64,000 nucleotides of DNA from Bacteroidia bacterium (GCA_028339355.1 JAOLBX010000001.1:124001-188000); one strand, 5' to 3'; counted from the first letter of the stretch, positions 10,682 through 19,216 are shown. The notes: generated from the sequence alone by a model not told the origin. Numbers and translations: made by a program.

Positions 10682-11800
10682 TTGAAAAAGATAGCTCTTT
10701 TATACATTAATACAGGAACAGGAGGCAGCTCAGAGGTCATGAAACAAACTGCTATACACTTGGCTAAAACATACCAAGTAACAATCATCTCACATCAGGC
10801 ATTAAAAGACTATTTTAAAACGGATCAAATATTGTTTAAAGGAGTATACTCTGAATACTATGATAAAGGTTTTATTTTTAGACTTTTCAGGTTCTTAACC
10901 AGACATTGGCTTGGTCCAAATTGGTTAACAACAAAACGTCTTAAACGTCTTTTTAGTAAAACTGAATATGATCTTATTCATTTCCACTCAGCATTAGCTC
11001 TTAGTCTTTATAATCCTAATTGGTCTCTTAAAGCAAAGACCGTCTTTACAGACCATGATTCTATCTACAACATTCAAAAAAAACACCACTTTTTAATTGA
11101 TCTGAATTATTCCTCTTTTGTCGAAAACCTACGTACAGTAAATTTAATAACTAGTCCTTCCACAAATTCAATTTCAGAAATTAAAAATCACAATAAAAAT
11201 ACCAATACCCAGTATAAAGTGGTTCGAAATGGATGCACATATCCAATGAGAACGATTTCAAAAGATTTCAAGTCAATTAGAGCGATTTTTCCAGGAGGCA
11301 GCAATCCTGTTAAGCGGCTGAACACATTAATCTATCACTTAGAGCAAATTGACTTAAATTTCCTTAAAGAAATTAACTTCAAATTAGTCGTCTTAGGTAC
11401 AACTGAACTGTATGTCAGTTCATATGTAAAACAAAGTCATCTAAACCCATTTTTAGAGTTCAAAGGACACCTTATCGGTAAAGATTACATGAATGAACTA
11501 GAAGCTGCAAATGTCTATATCAATAATTCCGTAAGTGAAGTTCTCCCCCTCGCATTACTGGAATCCTTGGCTTATCAATTAGTTCCTTTAGTTAAACGTG
11601 TTGGAGGCATTCCTGAGATTATTCAGAACAATACAAATGGATTATTATATAAAGATTCCAATTTTGCTGAAGTCTTTTATAAACTAAGGGACTTCAAACT
11701 TCTTGAGAAAATTTCTAAAGTTAATGAGGACCTTGCTAAAGGTTTTTCGTGGCAGAAAATTTCACTTGAGTACGATAATTGTTATACTAAGATTCTGTAA
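10682..11800 (+). CDS. Family 4 glycosyltransferase (GT-B)
   Basis: Retaining GT-B glycosyltransferase of surface-polysaccharide synthesis. The N-terminal domain begins KKIALLYINTGTGGSSEVMK, with the glycine-rich acceptor loop. The C-terminal domain has GSNPVKRLNTLI and SEVLPLALLESLAYQ, containing the E-x7-E pair of GT4 enzymes, then KRVGGIPEIIQNNTNGLLY. The start is a TTG (10682); the first in-frame ATG comes only around residue 20, after the conserved glycine loop, so TTG is the real start. First gene of a three-gene plus-strand operon: its stop overlaps the next ATG by one base. Confidence 0.9.
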   Translation: MKKIALLYINTGTGGSSEVMKQTAIHLAKTYQVTIISHQALKDYFKTDQILFKGVYSEYYDKGFIFRLFRFLTRHWLGPNWLTTKRLKRLFSKTEYDLIHFHSALALSLYNPNWSLKAKTVFTDHDSIYNIQKKHHFLIDLNYSSFVENLRTVNLITSPSTNSISEIKNHNKNTNTQYKVVRNGCTYPMRTISKDFKSIRAIFPGGSNPVKRLNTLIYHLEQIDLNFLKEINFKLVVLGTTELYVSSYVKQSHLNPFLEFKGHLIGKDYMNELEAANVYINNSVSEVLPLALLESLAYQLVPLVKRVGGIPEIIQNNTNGLLYKDSNFAEVFYKLRDFKLLEKISKVNEDLAKGFSWQKISLEYDNCYTKIL

Positions 11801-12519
11801 TGATTCCAAAAATCATACACTATTGTTGGTACGGCAACAGCGTTAAGCCCCAAATGGTATTGGACTGTATTCAAAGTTGGAGAAAACTTCATCCAGAGTA
11901 TGAGATAAAAGAATGGAATGAGTTCAATTCACCTAAGCATCATATTGTTACATCAAATATTAAAAATAAAATATGGGCTTATGCTAGTGATTATACTCGT
12001 CTATATGCTCTTTACACTTATGGAGGGTTCTATTTAGATACTGACTTTTTTCTCCTGAAAAGTTTAGAAGAGCTTAGGACAGAACATTGTATTTTAGCAT
12101 TTGAATCCCGAGAATGGGTTACCAATGGTTTTGCGGCATCCTCGAAGCACCATTCTTTTTTCAAAGAATGTTTAAAAGCATTAGAACAAAAAGGACATAC
12201 TAGACTAAAACCGTATATCGCACCACATCTCACAACCGACATACTCAAAACCTATCAAAGTACCCTAGAATATAAGGATCAGACCATAAGTGGCATTAGA
12301 ATCCTTCTAGCTCCAACCTTCTATCCATTCACATACAACGAGGTTCGAAACAATACGCTGAATTCTCTGATAGCATCTTGCCCAAAGTCAAGCTATGGTA
12401 TTCATCTATTTATGCATAGCTGGAAAGATTCGTCTTTAGATTACAACTCTCTGGAGCGACTTAGTCTACTGTTTCGAAAATTGATGACAAAACTGAAATA
12501 TGTCCGAGAACAATCATGA
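11800..12519 (+). CDS. DXD-type glycosyltransferase (GT32 / capsular polysaccharide type)
   Basis: Sugar transferase of the family that carries the Gly-sugar/DXD domain. It opens with IPKIIHYCWYG and holds ASDYTRLYALYTYGGFYLDT, where Asp80-Thr81-Asp82 is the metal and nucleotide-sugar binding DXD. The end (GIHLFMHSWKDSS) is the conserved His-x-x-x-x-SW segment of this group. At 239 residues it is normal. The gene overlaps its upstream neighbour (TAATG) and downstream neighbour (ATGA), so GT4, this gene and the FkbM methyltransferase are tightly coupled and probably modify the same glycan. Confidence 0.9.
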   Translation: MIPKIIHYCWYGNSVKPQMVLDCIQSWRKLHPEYEIKEWNEFNSPKHHIVTSNIKNKIWAYASDYTRLYALYTYGGFYLDTDFFLLKSLEELRTEHCILAFESREWVTNGFAASSKHHSFFKECLKALEQKGHTRLKPYIAPHLTTDILKTYQSTLEYKDQTISGIRILLAPTFYPFTYNEVRNNTLNSLIASCPKSSYGIHLFMHSWKDSSLDYNSLERLSLLFRKLMTKLKYVREQS

Positions 12520-13250
12520 GAAGAATAATCAAAAAAGTTTTAAAGATTATAAGAGAGCCTCAGCAGTTCTCATTCATTCTGTCTCTTAATAGGCCAAATA
12601 ATGAACTTCAAATTCAAAACTTGCTTCAATCACTGGTAAAAAAAAATCTTCATGATAACTTCTTCTTTATTCAAATTGGAGCAAATTACGGAGTATCCTT
12701 CGACCTCATTAATTCTCCAATCAATGAATTCAATTTGAAAGGTTTGTGTTTAGAGCCAGTCAATGAGTATTTCAACCAATTAGTTGAAACTTATAAAAAC
12801 TCAAATAATGTAACTTGCCTTAACTTAGCCATACATCCTACCGAAAAATCTGTAGAACTGTATAAAGTAGATGCAAATCGGTTCGAGGATTTACCAAACT
12901 GGTCAAAGGGAATTGCTTCTATACACCCAGAGCACCACAAACTTTCTGGAACTCCTAGTATCGCTATACAAAAAGAGGTCGTAGACGCTATCTCCTTTCA
13001 AGAGTTAATACAGAAGTATAAACTTAAATATCTGGACTTATTAGCTATTGATACAGAGGGATTTGATTTAGATATTATTCACTCTATAAACTTCGACCAA
13101 ATAACCCCTTCTATCATCATATTTGAACATTTGGTAGAATATGAGGAAACAAAACAGGCTTTGTTTGATCAGATAATCACAAAACTAAGTCACTACGGGT
13201 ATCTGATCTTTTTCGGAAGACCAAATATTATAGCGTATAAAGTAAGTTAA
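12516..13250 (+). CDS. FkbM family SAM-dependent methyltransferase
   Basis: Probably O-methylates a sugar of the polysaccharide made by the upstream transferases. The SAM-binding start is seen in FFFIQIGANYGVSFDLI, followed by GLCLEPVNEYFNQLV (acidic residue at the end of strand 2), then LDLLAIDTEGFDLDIIHSI, the FkbM hallmark DxEGxD, and a final strand SIIIFEHL. Normal length (244 aa). The ATG shares four bases with the previous stop (ATGA at 12516-12519). The substrate is inferred from context only. Confidence 0.9.
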   Translation: MRRIIKKVLKIIREPQQFSFILSLNRPNNELQIQNLLQSLVKKNLHDNFFFIQIGANYGVSFDLINSPINEFNLKGLCLEPVNEYFNQLVETYKNSNNVTCLNLAIHPTEKSVELYKVDANRFEDLPNWSKGIASIHPEHHKLSGTPSIAIQKEVVDAISFQELIQKYKLKYLDLLAIDTEGFDLDIIHSINFDQITPSIIIFEHLVEYEETKQALFDQIITKLSHYGYLIFFGRPNIIAYKVS

Positions 13251-13270
13251 ATATCATAAATACACGTTTC

Positions 13271-14041
13271 ATGACGCACAAAATCTCCAACCTCCTCCGC
13301 ACCATAGGCTCATTCCAACTCCAAGAGCAGCCTGAAGTAACGAAACAACAAATTGAAGAGAAGAGTCTAAACCAGCTCGTAAGCTATGTAGACATAGAAA
13401 GTGAGAAAATGCTTGTAAAAGGCTTGTTAGAAATCACTCCAAATGCTGGTTTTCTGACTGAAGAAGAAACTACGACCATTAAAAACGATGAACAATACTG
13501 GATAATAGACCCAATTGATGGGACAACCAATTATCTATTTGGTCATACCAAGTTCTGCATATCAATAGCACTTTACGAAGGACAGAAACCTGTATATGCC
13601 GCTATATATGTACCTGCCGATAAGGAACTTTTTACTGCAGATGAGAATGGAGCATACCTCAACGGCAATAAATTTGAATGCTCTTCAAGAAAACTCACCG
13701 ATAGTCTTATAGCCACAGGATTTCCGTATTATAAATTTGATGAAATGGATGCATACCTCTCGATGCTCAAGAAGCTGATGATGCAAACCAAGGGACTACG
13801 TAGAATGGGCAGTGCTGCCATAGACTTAGCATATACTGCTTATGGAAGATTTGATGGTTTTTTTGAGTTAGATTTAAGCCCATGGGACGTGGCAGGAGGT
13901 GCATATATTGTGCAGCAAGCTGGCGGTATAGTAACAGATTTTAATAATGGAGAAGACTACGTTTTTGGGAATACTATTCTAGCTGGTAACCCTGACATTC
14001 ATAGCCAGATGCTTGACATTATCCGTAGCGAAAAGTTTTAG
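13271..14041 (+). CDS. Inositol monophosphatase family phosphatase
   Basis: Mg-dependent phosphatase of the IMPase/FBPase/CysQ superfamily. Metal site 1 is EEET (around residue 57), then WIIDPIDGTTNYL near residue 77, and the C-terminal metal motif is PWDVAGGAYIVQQAGG. It is 256 residues, usual for SuhB-type enzymes. It could dephosphorylate inositol phosphates, a nucleotide (CysQ activity) or a sugar phosphate; the motifs do not separate these. It follows the glycan operon after 20 bases and its last four bases overlap the convergent ftsB-like gene. Confidence 0.88.
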   Translation: MTHKISNLLRTIGSFQLQEQPEVTKQQIEEKSLNQLVSYVDIESEKMLVKGLLEITPNAGFLTEEETTTIKNDEQYWIIDPIDGTTNYLFGHTKFCISIALYEGQKPVYAAIYVPADKELFTADENGAYLNGNKFECSSRKLTDSLIATGFPYYKFDEMDAYLSMLKKLMMQTKGLRRMGSAAIDLAYTAYGRFDGFFELDLSPWDVAGGAYIVQQAGGIVTDFNNGEDYVFGNTILAGNPDIHSQMLDIIRSEKF

Positions 14042-14334
14042 TCCTCGGCTTTCTCAATGACATAGACGTCTTCATTGTCTTTTTTGAAAAAATAGTTCTC
14101 TCTCGCAAATCGCTCAAGCTTATTATCATCTGAGAAGAGATTTATTTTCATATCTTTCATATCTACTATTTCAGCTTTCAAAAAATCTTCTTGTGCCCTC
14201 AAGTCCAAGAGTTCATTGTTCTGTTTGTTCATAAACATGACACTGTTACCATCAAAAAAAAGCATCCATACAGAAAAAACCAAAATTGTGATAATGTATT
14301 TATATTTAATCAATAATGATACTGGATTAAGCAT
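14038..14334 (-). CDS. FtsB/DivIC-like septum formation initiator
   Basis: Small bitopic membrane protein likely acting in the divisome. It has one N-terminal membrane helix (about residues 8-27, YKYIITILVFSVWMLFF), then a coiled-coil region rich in Leu, Glu and Lys (NNELLDLRAQEDFLKAEI), then LERFARENYFFKKDNEDVYV, the family's typical C-terminal segment (R-E-N-Y-F/Y-K). At 98 residues it fits the family. It lies 60 bases behind kdsC on the same strand and may be the last gene of the fdx-iscX-kdsC run. Confidence 0.85.
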   Translation of the reverse strand: MLNPVSLLIKYKYIITILVFSVWMLFFDGNSVMFMNKQNNELLDLRAQEDFLKAEIVDMKDMKINLFSDDNKLERFARENYFFKKDNEDVYVIEKAED

Positions 14335-14394
14335 AGCACAAAGTTAAAAAGTTAACAGATGTTTAGCACACAGTGCATGATTCCGTTGTGTTTG

Positions 14395-14910
14395 TTATAG
14401 TACAGTATGCTCAGTACTAACCCACTTATCTTGCATTATCAGTACTTTTTCTAGAATCTCACGTACAGCTCCTTCCCCACCATTACTTTTGGTGACAATA
14501 TCAGCCACTTCTTGAACAGCCCATACAGCATCATTTGGGCATACTTTAACACCGCACATCTGCATCACTGAAAGGTCGATTAAGTCATCACCCATGTACA
14601 GACACTCATTCAAATTAAGGTGCAGTTCGGCTTTCAGATTATTGAGAAATTCTCGTTTATCCTTAACACCTATATAAATATGCTGCAAGCCTAAAAAATC
14701 TAGTCGCTTCACCACACTTTCAGACCGCCCCCCACTAATAACTATTAAGTCATAACCGCTATTTATAGCATGGTGTATTGCAAAACCATCTTTTATATTG
14801 AACGTTCTGTTTTGCTCAGCTTCTTCGGTAGCTAGGATAGAACCATCTGTTAAGACGCCATCGACATCTAGAATAAAAGTGGATATACTTGTCAGCTTAT
14901 CTAAAATCAT
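14395..14910 (-). CDS. kdsC: KdsC-type HAD phosphatase (KDO-8-phosphate phosphatase)
   Basis: Hydrolyses 3-deoxy-D-manno-octulosonate 8-phosphate to KDO for lipopolysaccharide inner core. HAD motif I is FILDVDGVLTDG with the nucleophile and acid Asp pair; motif II is VISGGRSESVV; motif IV is YMGDDLIDLSVM; KDKREFL supplies the motif III lysine. At 171 residues with no cap domain it matches the C0-capless KdsC group. It starts two bases after iscX. A related HAD nucleotide-sugar function is possible but less likely. Confidence 0.88.
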   Translation of the reverse strand: MILDKLTSISTFILDVDGVLTDGSILATEEAEQNRTFNIKDGFAIHHAINSGYDLIVISGGRSESVVKRLDFLGLQHIYIGVKDKREFLNNLKAELHLNLNECLYMGDDLIDLSVMQMCGVKVCPNDAVWAVQEVADIVTKSNGGEGAVREILEKVLIMQDKWVSTEHTVL

Positions 14911-14912
14911 AA

Positions 14913-15158
14913 CTACTGATTATCTCTCCATTCGTACACCCAGCTACTTTGTATCATTTCTAGGTGACCTTCGTTACTGCCTTCTCGTTTGCCTTCAAAA
15001 TTATCTAACGCTAAGACCCAGTCCAGTAAATCTGTAAACCGGATTCTGTATATCTGCGGCTCTCCAAATTCATCACCAAATTTCTCGAACAACGCCAGGG
15101 CGATATCCTCGTAATCTGACCAATTCATTGGTGGCTCAAAAAACTTCTTCTTCATCAT
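14913..15158 (-). CDS. iscX: IscX-like Fe-S assembly accessory protein
   Basis: Small acidic protein that in other bacteria binds the IscS desulfurase and modulates Fe-S cluster building. The family signature is plain: NWSDYEDIALALFEKF, then RIRFTDLLDWVLAL, then SNEGHLEMIQSSW. Length (81 aa) is slightly above the usual 66 because of an N-terminal extension. It sits four bases behind a 2Fe-2S ferredoxin, the same neighbour it has in ISC operons, but no iscS, iscU, hscA or hscB is in the window. Confidence 0.87.
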   Translation of the reverse strand: MMKKKFFEPPMNWSDYEDIALALFEKFGDEFGEPQIYRIRFTDLLDWVLALDNFEGKREGSNEGHLEMIQSSWVYEWRDNQ

Positions 15159-15162
15159 ATTT

Positions 15163-15492
15163 TTAATGTCCTATTATGGTACTTTGATCTGGTACAGTTA
15201 CTTCTATATCTGCCGTCACTACGCATTGGCAGCCTAGTCGAGAATTTATTCTTGGATTGATAGCTCTGTCTATGAAATCTTCTTCTTTATCCGATATTTC
15301 TGGAAGGGACTCCATTCCCTTATCTATATATACCTGACACGTACTGCACGCACATACCGCCCCACAATTGTGATTGAGATGTATATCATTATCGTGGGCT
15401 GCATCTAGGATTGTATCTCCATCTGCTATTTCCACGGTTACAACTTTCTCTTTCTCAGTTTCGAACCTGAAAGTTACCTTGTGTTTATTCAT
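15163..15492 (-). CDS. fdx: 2Fe-2S ferredoxin (ISC/adrenodoxin type)
   Basis: Electron carrier, probably for Fe-S cluster assembly. The cluster loop NCGAVCACSTCQVYIDKG gives the C-x5-C-x2-C ligand set (with one extra cysteine inside), and the fourth ligand comes from RLGCQCVV. A beta-grasp frame is suggested by the opening HKVTFRFETEKEKVVTVEI. The length of 109 residues is typical. First gene of a minus-strand operon with iscX and kdsC, divergent from the secreted protein at 15670. Confidence 0.92.
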   Translation of the reverse strand: MNKHKVTFRFETEKEKVVTVEIADGDTILDAAHDNDIHLNHNCGAVCACSTCQVYIDKGMESLPEISDKEEDFIDRAINPRINSRLGCQCVVTADIEVTVPDQSTIIGH

Positions 15493-15648
15493 TTTTATTC
15501 GCTTGCAAAACTAATATTAAAGTCACACTATACACTTCAAGTTGTGCATCTTATTACAGAGGCAACTATTCTACCCTTTTAAACATCTTATCATCTAAAA
15601 ATAGCAAAGATTCATAGTAGCGTGACGTGAAGTAAACCCTTACTTATA

Positions 15649-15656
15649 TACTTTTG
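15649..15656 (+). promoter_or_regulatory. Candidate -7 box (TACTTTTG)
   Basis: Fits TAnnTTTG and lies 14 bases before the ATG at 15670. No clear -33 TTG at the usual spacing. Confidence 0.35.
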
Positions 15657-15669
15657 TTTTAATTAAAGA

Positions 15670-16179
15670 ATGATTAGCATACAACGATTTAAAATACACA
15701 CCATATTTATTCTTGTAATGAGCAGCTCTATTGCTTTTGCTCAAACTCCAGAAGATTATCTTGGGCTGCCTTACAACTCTGTGGAATTATCCGATTTGAG
15801 AAATGCCTTTACTACTCAAAACGAAATTGAGTCGTTCCTGCCCTATCAGAAAGTTTATAAAATAGATTATCAAGATGACGGGGTCTATATGGAGTATAAT
15901 TCAGATGTTGCACTCTACAGAATTGCCTTTTTTGACACCGGTTATACGTATAAAGCTTACAAACAGACTTTGCCTTTCAATGTAAAGTGGAATATGACCT
16001 TGGCTGAGGTGGAGAAAATTACTGGTTTGCTAGATTTTACGCGACAGAATATTTTCATTCGTAATTTCTCAACTGAAGATTATAGTATTGATTTTTATTT
16101 CACCGAAGGACGGCTGCACCATATCAAAATGACGTCTACTTTAAAACGACTAAAAAAACAAAGCTCAATTGGTAGCTAA
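15670..16179 (+). CDS. Secreted protein of unknown function, perhaps the N-terminal half of a split MORN protein
   Basis: I recognise no family. A signal peptide (about residues 1-25, ending SSSIAFAQ) shows export; the rest is a mixed alpha/beta domain with repeated aromatic residues (YLGLPYNSVELSDLR, KWNMTLAEVEKITG). It ends with KRLKKQSSIGS just after a run of seven A at 16152-16158. The next frame, 16169-16828, encodes MORN repeats and has no signal peptide. Dropping one A from that run would fuse the two into a single exported protein of about 380 residues. So this may be half of one gene, split by a real or sequencing indel. Confidence 0.65.
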   Translation: MISIQRFKIHTIFILVMSSSIAFAQTPEDYLGLPYNSVELSDLRNAFTTQNEIESFLPYQKVYKIDYQDDGVYMEYNSDVALYRIAFFDTGYTYKAYKQTLPFNVKWNMTLAEVEKITGLLDFTRQNIFIRNFSTEDYSIDFYFTEGRLHHIKMTSTLKRLKKQSSIGS

Positions 16180-16828
16180 TGCAACAGGTATAAGACTACT
16201 GCCAGATGGCACTGTGCAAGATGGAAATACCGTAGACGGCACCGGCAGTATGATTTGGGGTAATGGTGCTGCATTGTACAAAGGTGAATGGTCGTATGGT
16301 CTACCACATGGAAAGGGTCAATACATTGACTCGTTTGGAAATAGGTACGACGGTGAATTCAAACTTGGATTTTTTTGGGGAGAGGCAAAGTTTTTCTCTA
16401 AGATATATCAGTATTCATACAATGGGGAATATGTAATGGGCAAAAAGCACAACAAGGGAAAAATAGTATACTCCAATAGGACCGTATACTCAGGTGACTG
16501 GGTACAAGATGTTATGCACGGCGAGGGTAAATATGCAACTGGACCAAATTTTGTCTACAAAGGATCAATGGTCAATAATACATTGCAAGGAAAAGGTGAA
16601 ATAGAAACTCCAGACGGATTCATACGTGGATATTTTGCAAATGGTAAACCTCACGGCATATGCACTCAAGAGACGAAAGATGGCAGTCAGTCTGTTAAAG
16701 GAAACTATACCTATGGTAAAAAGAACGGTGTGTTTACCATAAAGACCAATGGCCAAACAAGCAAAATAACTTACGAAAACGATATTGAAATAGCTTATGG
16801 ACTTGTCGATCCAACAAACATTAGATAA
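16169..16828 (+). CDS. MORN-repeat protein (possibly the C-terminal half of the preceding gene)
   Basis: Contains at least six MORN-type repeats, for example LYKGEWSYGLPHGKGQYI, RYDGEFKLGFFWGEAKF, YSGDWVQDVMHGEGKYAT and FVYKGSMVNNTLQGKGEI; MORN repeats form an open beta-sheet used for membrane or protein contact. The only start available is TTG at 16169, which overlaps the upstream ORF by 11 bases, and there is no signal peptide of its own. It is +1 in frame relative to its upstream neighbour. The last eight bases overlap the convergent aspartate kinase gene. Molecular role unknown. Confidence 0.7.
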   Translation: MVANATGIRLLPDGTVQDGNTVDGTGSMIWGNGAALYKGEWSYGLPHGKGQYIDSFGNRYDGEFKLGFFWGEAKFFSKIYQYSYNGEYVMGKKHNKGKIVYSNRTVYSGDWVQDVMHGEGKYATGPNFVYKGSMVNNTLQGKGEIETPDGFIRGYFANGKPHGICTQETKDGSQSVKGNYTYGKKNGVFTIKTNGQTSKITYENDIEIAYGLVDPTNIR

Positions 16829-18089
16829 GTAATAATTGCAACGCGGAATTGGATTTCTGCTCTAGCACCACATTTCTCTGTCCAATAATTTCTTCCATCT
16901 CAGAATTCGTCTTGTTGTAATTGAAAATAGTGAGTAGTGTATGTCCCTTGGCAAGGCTGACATTGAATTTTTCTATTAAAATCTCGCTTAGATAGTTTGC
17001 CTTCAATTCATCTTCATTGAATGATGCCATAAAGCTAATAGCAGAATTTTGCATCAAGTTGAGCTGAATACCTGCTGTGTTAAATGCGTTAAAAATTATT
17101 TCTAAATTATCTTCTACGATAAAAGAAAAATCCTTAGAGGCAATAGTAATCATAGATTGATTCTCCTTTACAATATAACACTGTGTTTCATTGAGTGTTC
17201 TGCTCTCATTTTCCAAAACTACAGTGCCTGGTTTGGCAGGATCAACAAATGACTTCACATACAATGGGATGCCCTTATTTTTAAGTGGTTGTATAGTCTT
17301 TGGATGTATAACAGATGCACCATAGTATGCCAGCTCTATAGCCTCGTTGTAAGACAACTTTTCTATCAATACAGCATTCTCAAATTTTCTAGGATCGGCA
17401 TTCATGACACCATCTACATCCTTCCAAATAGTCACAGACTCTGCATCCAATGCATAGGCGAATATGGAAGCAGTGTAATCAGAGCCTTCTCTGCCTAGGG
17501 TAGTATTTTTATGATTGAGCCCTCTACCTATAAAACCTTGAGTCACTATCGTTTGTCTTTCTACCAGTGGTTTCAGACTAGAGTTTATGAGCGGGACACT
17601 TTCTTCCCAAATCACATTAGCAGCTCTATTTTTATTCGTAGTAATGACAAAATTTCGGGCATCTATCCATCTGTTTTTGTATCCGATTTTATTCAAATAC
17701 GTACTTACTATTTTGGTAGATATCAACTCTCCAAAAGGTACAATCCGATCATATTCTACGTCATACGATGACGTTTCGTCTCTTTTTTTCTCAATTTTAC
17801 ATTCCAATTCGATTAAAAGATTCTCAACTTCGTAATAATCATTCTCAGCTATTTTTAAATCTTTGATAATTTCTGAATGGAAATTTAGAATCTCTTTATA
17901 TAAAATCCTCTTATCATCCTTGTTATGAAAGTACGCATCCATTAACTTTTCTAACTTATTGGTAATCTTACCCATAGCCGAAATTATAACTACCAACGGC
18001 CCTTCTGATTGAGTACGAAGTACCTCTCCAACATTCTTTACGGCAGATGCAGATTTCACACTTGCTCCTCCAAACTTGAATACTCTCAT
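16821..18089 (-). CDS. lysC: Aspartate kinase, monofunctional
   Basis: Phosphorylates aspartate, the first step towards lysine, threonine, methionine and diaminopimelate. The amino-acid kinase domain begins VFKFGGASVKSASAVKNV, contains VVIISAMGK and LGREGSDYTASIFAYAL (the GR-G-SD nucleotide loop), and IWKDVDGVMNADPRKF, all family hallmarks. ACT-like regulatory sequence covers roughly residues 305-415 (SMITIASKDFSF, FNAFNTAGIQLNLMQNSA). The length of 422 residues fits a single-function enzyme without the homoserine dehydrogenase fusion. Feedback control by an amino acid through the ACT region is likely but not shown. Shares a tight divergent promoter region with fbp. Confidence 0.93.
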   Translation of the reverse strand: MRVFKFGGASVKSASAVKNVGEVLRTQSEGPLVVIISAMGKITNKLEKLMDAYFHNKDDKRILYKEILNFHSEIIKDLKIAENDYYEVENLLIELECKIEKKRDETSSYDVEYDRIVPFGELISTKIVSTYLNKIGYKNRWIDARNFVITTNKNRAANVIWEESVPLINSSLKPLVERQTIVTQGFIGRGLNHKNTTLGREGSDYTASIFAYALDAESVTIWKDVDGVMNADPRKFENAVLIEKLSYNEAIELAYYGASVIHPKTIQPLKNKGIPLYVKSFVDPAKPGTVVLENESRTLNETQCYIVKENQSMITIASKDFSFIVEDNLEIIFNAFNTAGIQLNLMQNSAISFMASFNEDELKANYLSEILIEKFNVSLAKGHTLLTIFNYNKTNSEMEEIIGQRNVVLEQKSNSALQLLLI

Positions 18090-18115
18090 TAAAGATTAAA
18101 TTTGTTGCAAAATTA
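18076..18115. promoter_or_regulatory. Overlapping divergent promoters for lysC and fbp
   Basis: On the plus strand TTG at 18076-18078, an 18-base spacer and TAAATTTG at 18097-18104 match the Bacteroidota TTG/TAnnTTTG promoter for fbp (ATG 18133). On the minus strand TAATTTTG at 18115-18108 matches the -7 box for lysC (ATG at 18089). The two -7 boxes are only three bases apart, so polymerase binding at one should exclude the other. The fbp -33 box lies inside the lysC coding start. Confidence 0.5.
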
Positions 18116-18132
18116 CCATTGTAAACGTTTTT

Positions 18133-19137
18133 ATGAGAATTAATAAAGTAATTAGTTTAAGCCAGTTTATTGCTGACCAACAAAGCAAATTTCCAGGTGC
18201 AACTGGAGACCTTTCTAAAATTTTTAGGGACATAAAATTCGCAGCCAAGATAGTGAATCGTGACGTGCGTAAGGCAGGTTTGGTAGATATACTGGGAGCA
18301 CACGGTACTGTAAATGTGCAAGGTGAAGAGGTAAAAAAACTAGACATGATAGCCAATGAAGAATTCAAATCTTCGCTTACCCTAGGAGGTGATTGCTGTG
18401 CTATAATCTCCGAAGAAGAAGAAGATATACACCACATAGAAACTACACTAAACCAAGACAGCAAGTACATCATAGCTATGGATCCACTCGATGGGAGTAG
18501 TAATATAGATGTAAATGCAAGTATAGGAACCATCTTTTCTGTATACCAACGCATAACCCCAGTAGGTGGTCCAGTGAATATGGATGACGTACTACAAAAA
18601 GGAACTAACCAAGTAGCTGCAGGTTACATTATATACGGGAGTAGTACGATGATTATATTCACTACGGGGCAAGGTGTAAATGCATTTACCCTTGATTCTT
18701 CTATAGGGGATTTTCTGCTTAGTCACCCAGACATACAAATACCCAAAGACGGAAAAATATATTCCATAAACGATGGCATATACGACAGAATGGGGCCAGG
18801 CGTTCAAAAGTACGTTGACTACTGTCGAAATTCTATTGATAAAGAAACATATAGTGCTAGATACATAGGTAGTATGGTAGCTGATTTTCATCGCAATATG
18901 CTAAAGGGAGGAATTTTTATGTATCCATCCACTACCGATGCACCTAATGGCAAACTTCGTTTGATGTTTGAGAGCAATCCTATGGCATTTATCACTGAGC
19001 AAGCCGGCGGTAAAGCCACTACGGGAGATGGCAAACGTATAATGGAACTACAACCTACTAAGATACATCAGCGTAACCCCGTATTTATGGGGAGCCCAGA
19101 TATGGTGAACAAGGTGGAATCATTTATTTATAAATAG
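18133..19137 (+). CDS. fbp: Fructose-1,6-bisphosphatase, class I
   Basis: Removes the 1-phosphate of fructose 1,6-bisphosphate in gluconeogenesis. Metal-binding segments EEEEDIHHIET and DPLDGSSNIDVNASIGTIFS (about residues 118-140) and the later MVADFHRNMLKGGIFMYP and LMFESNPMAFITEQAGGKA are class I signatures. The length of 334 residues matches. The start ATG lies about 29 bases after a clear promoter. Single-gene unit; the downstream DUF2200 remnant is 80 bases away. Confidence 0.95.
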   Translation: MRINKVISLSQFIADQQSKFPGATGDLSKIFRDIKFAAKIVNRDVRKAGLVDILGAHGTVNVQGEEVKKLDMIANEEFKSSLTLGGDCCAIISEEEEDIHHIETTLNQDSKYIIAMDPLDGSSNIDVNASIGTIFSVYQRITPVGGPVNMDDVLQKGTNQVAAGYIIYGSSTMIIFTTGQGVNAFTLDSSIGDFLLSHPDIQIPKDGKIYSINDGIYDRMGPGVQKYVDYCRNSIDKETYSARYIGSMVADFHRNMLKGGIFMYPSTTDAPNGKLRLMFESNPMAFITEQAGGKATTGDGKRIMELQPTKIHQRNPVFMGSPDMVNKVESFIYK

Positions 19138-19216
19138 TTTTTAGCATGTAGTTTTTAGAAAATGCCAAACACTGCCAACTGGCGTATTACTATGCAAATA
19201 GAAACCCGCTCCTAAA

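Noticed and set aside
11221..11240. GGTTCGAA-like string suggestive of a tRNA T-arm
   Set aside because: Lies inside the GT4 coding frame and no cloverleaf can be drawn around it; no tRNA or rRNA gene was found anywhere in the window.
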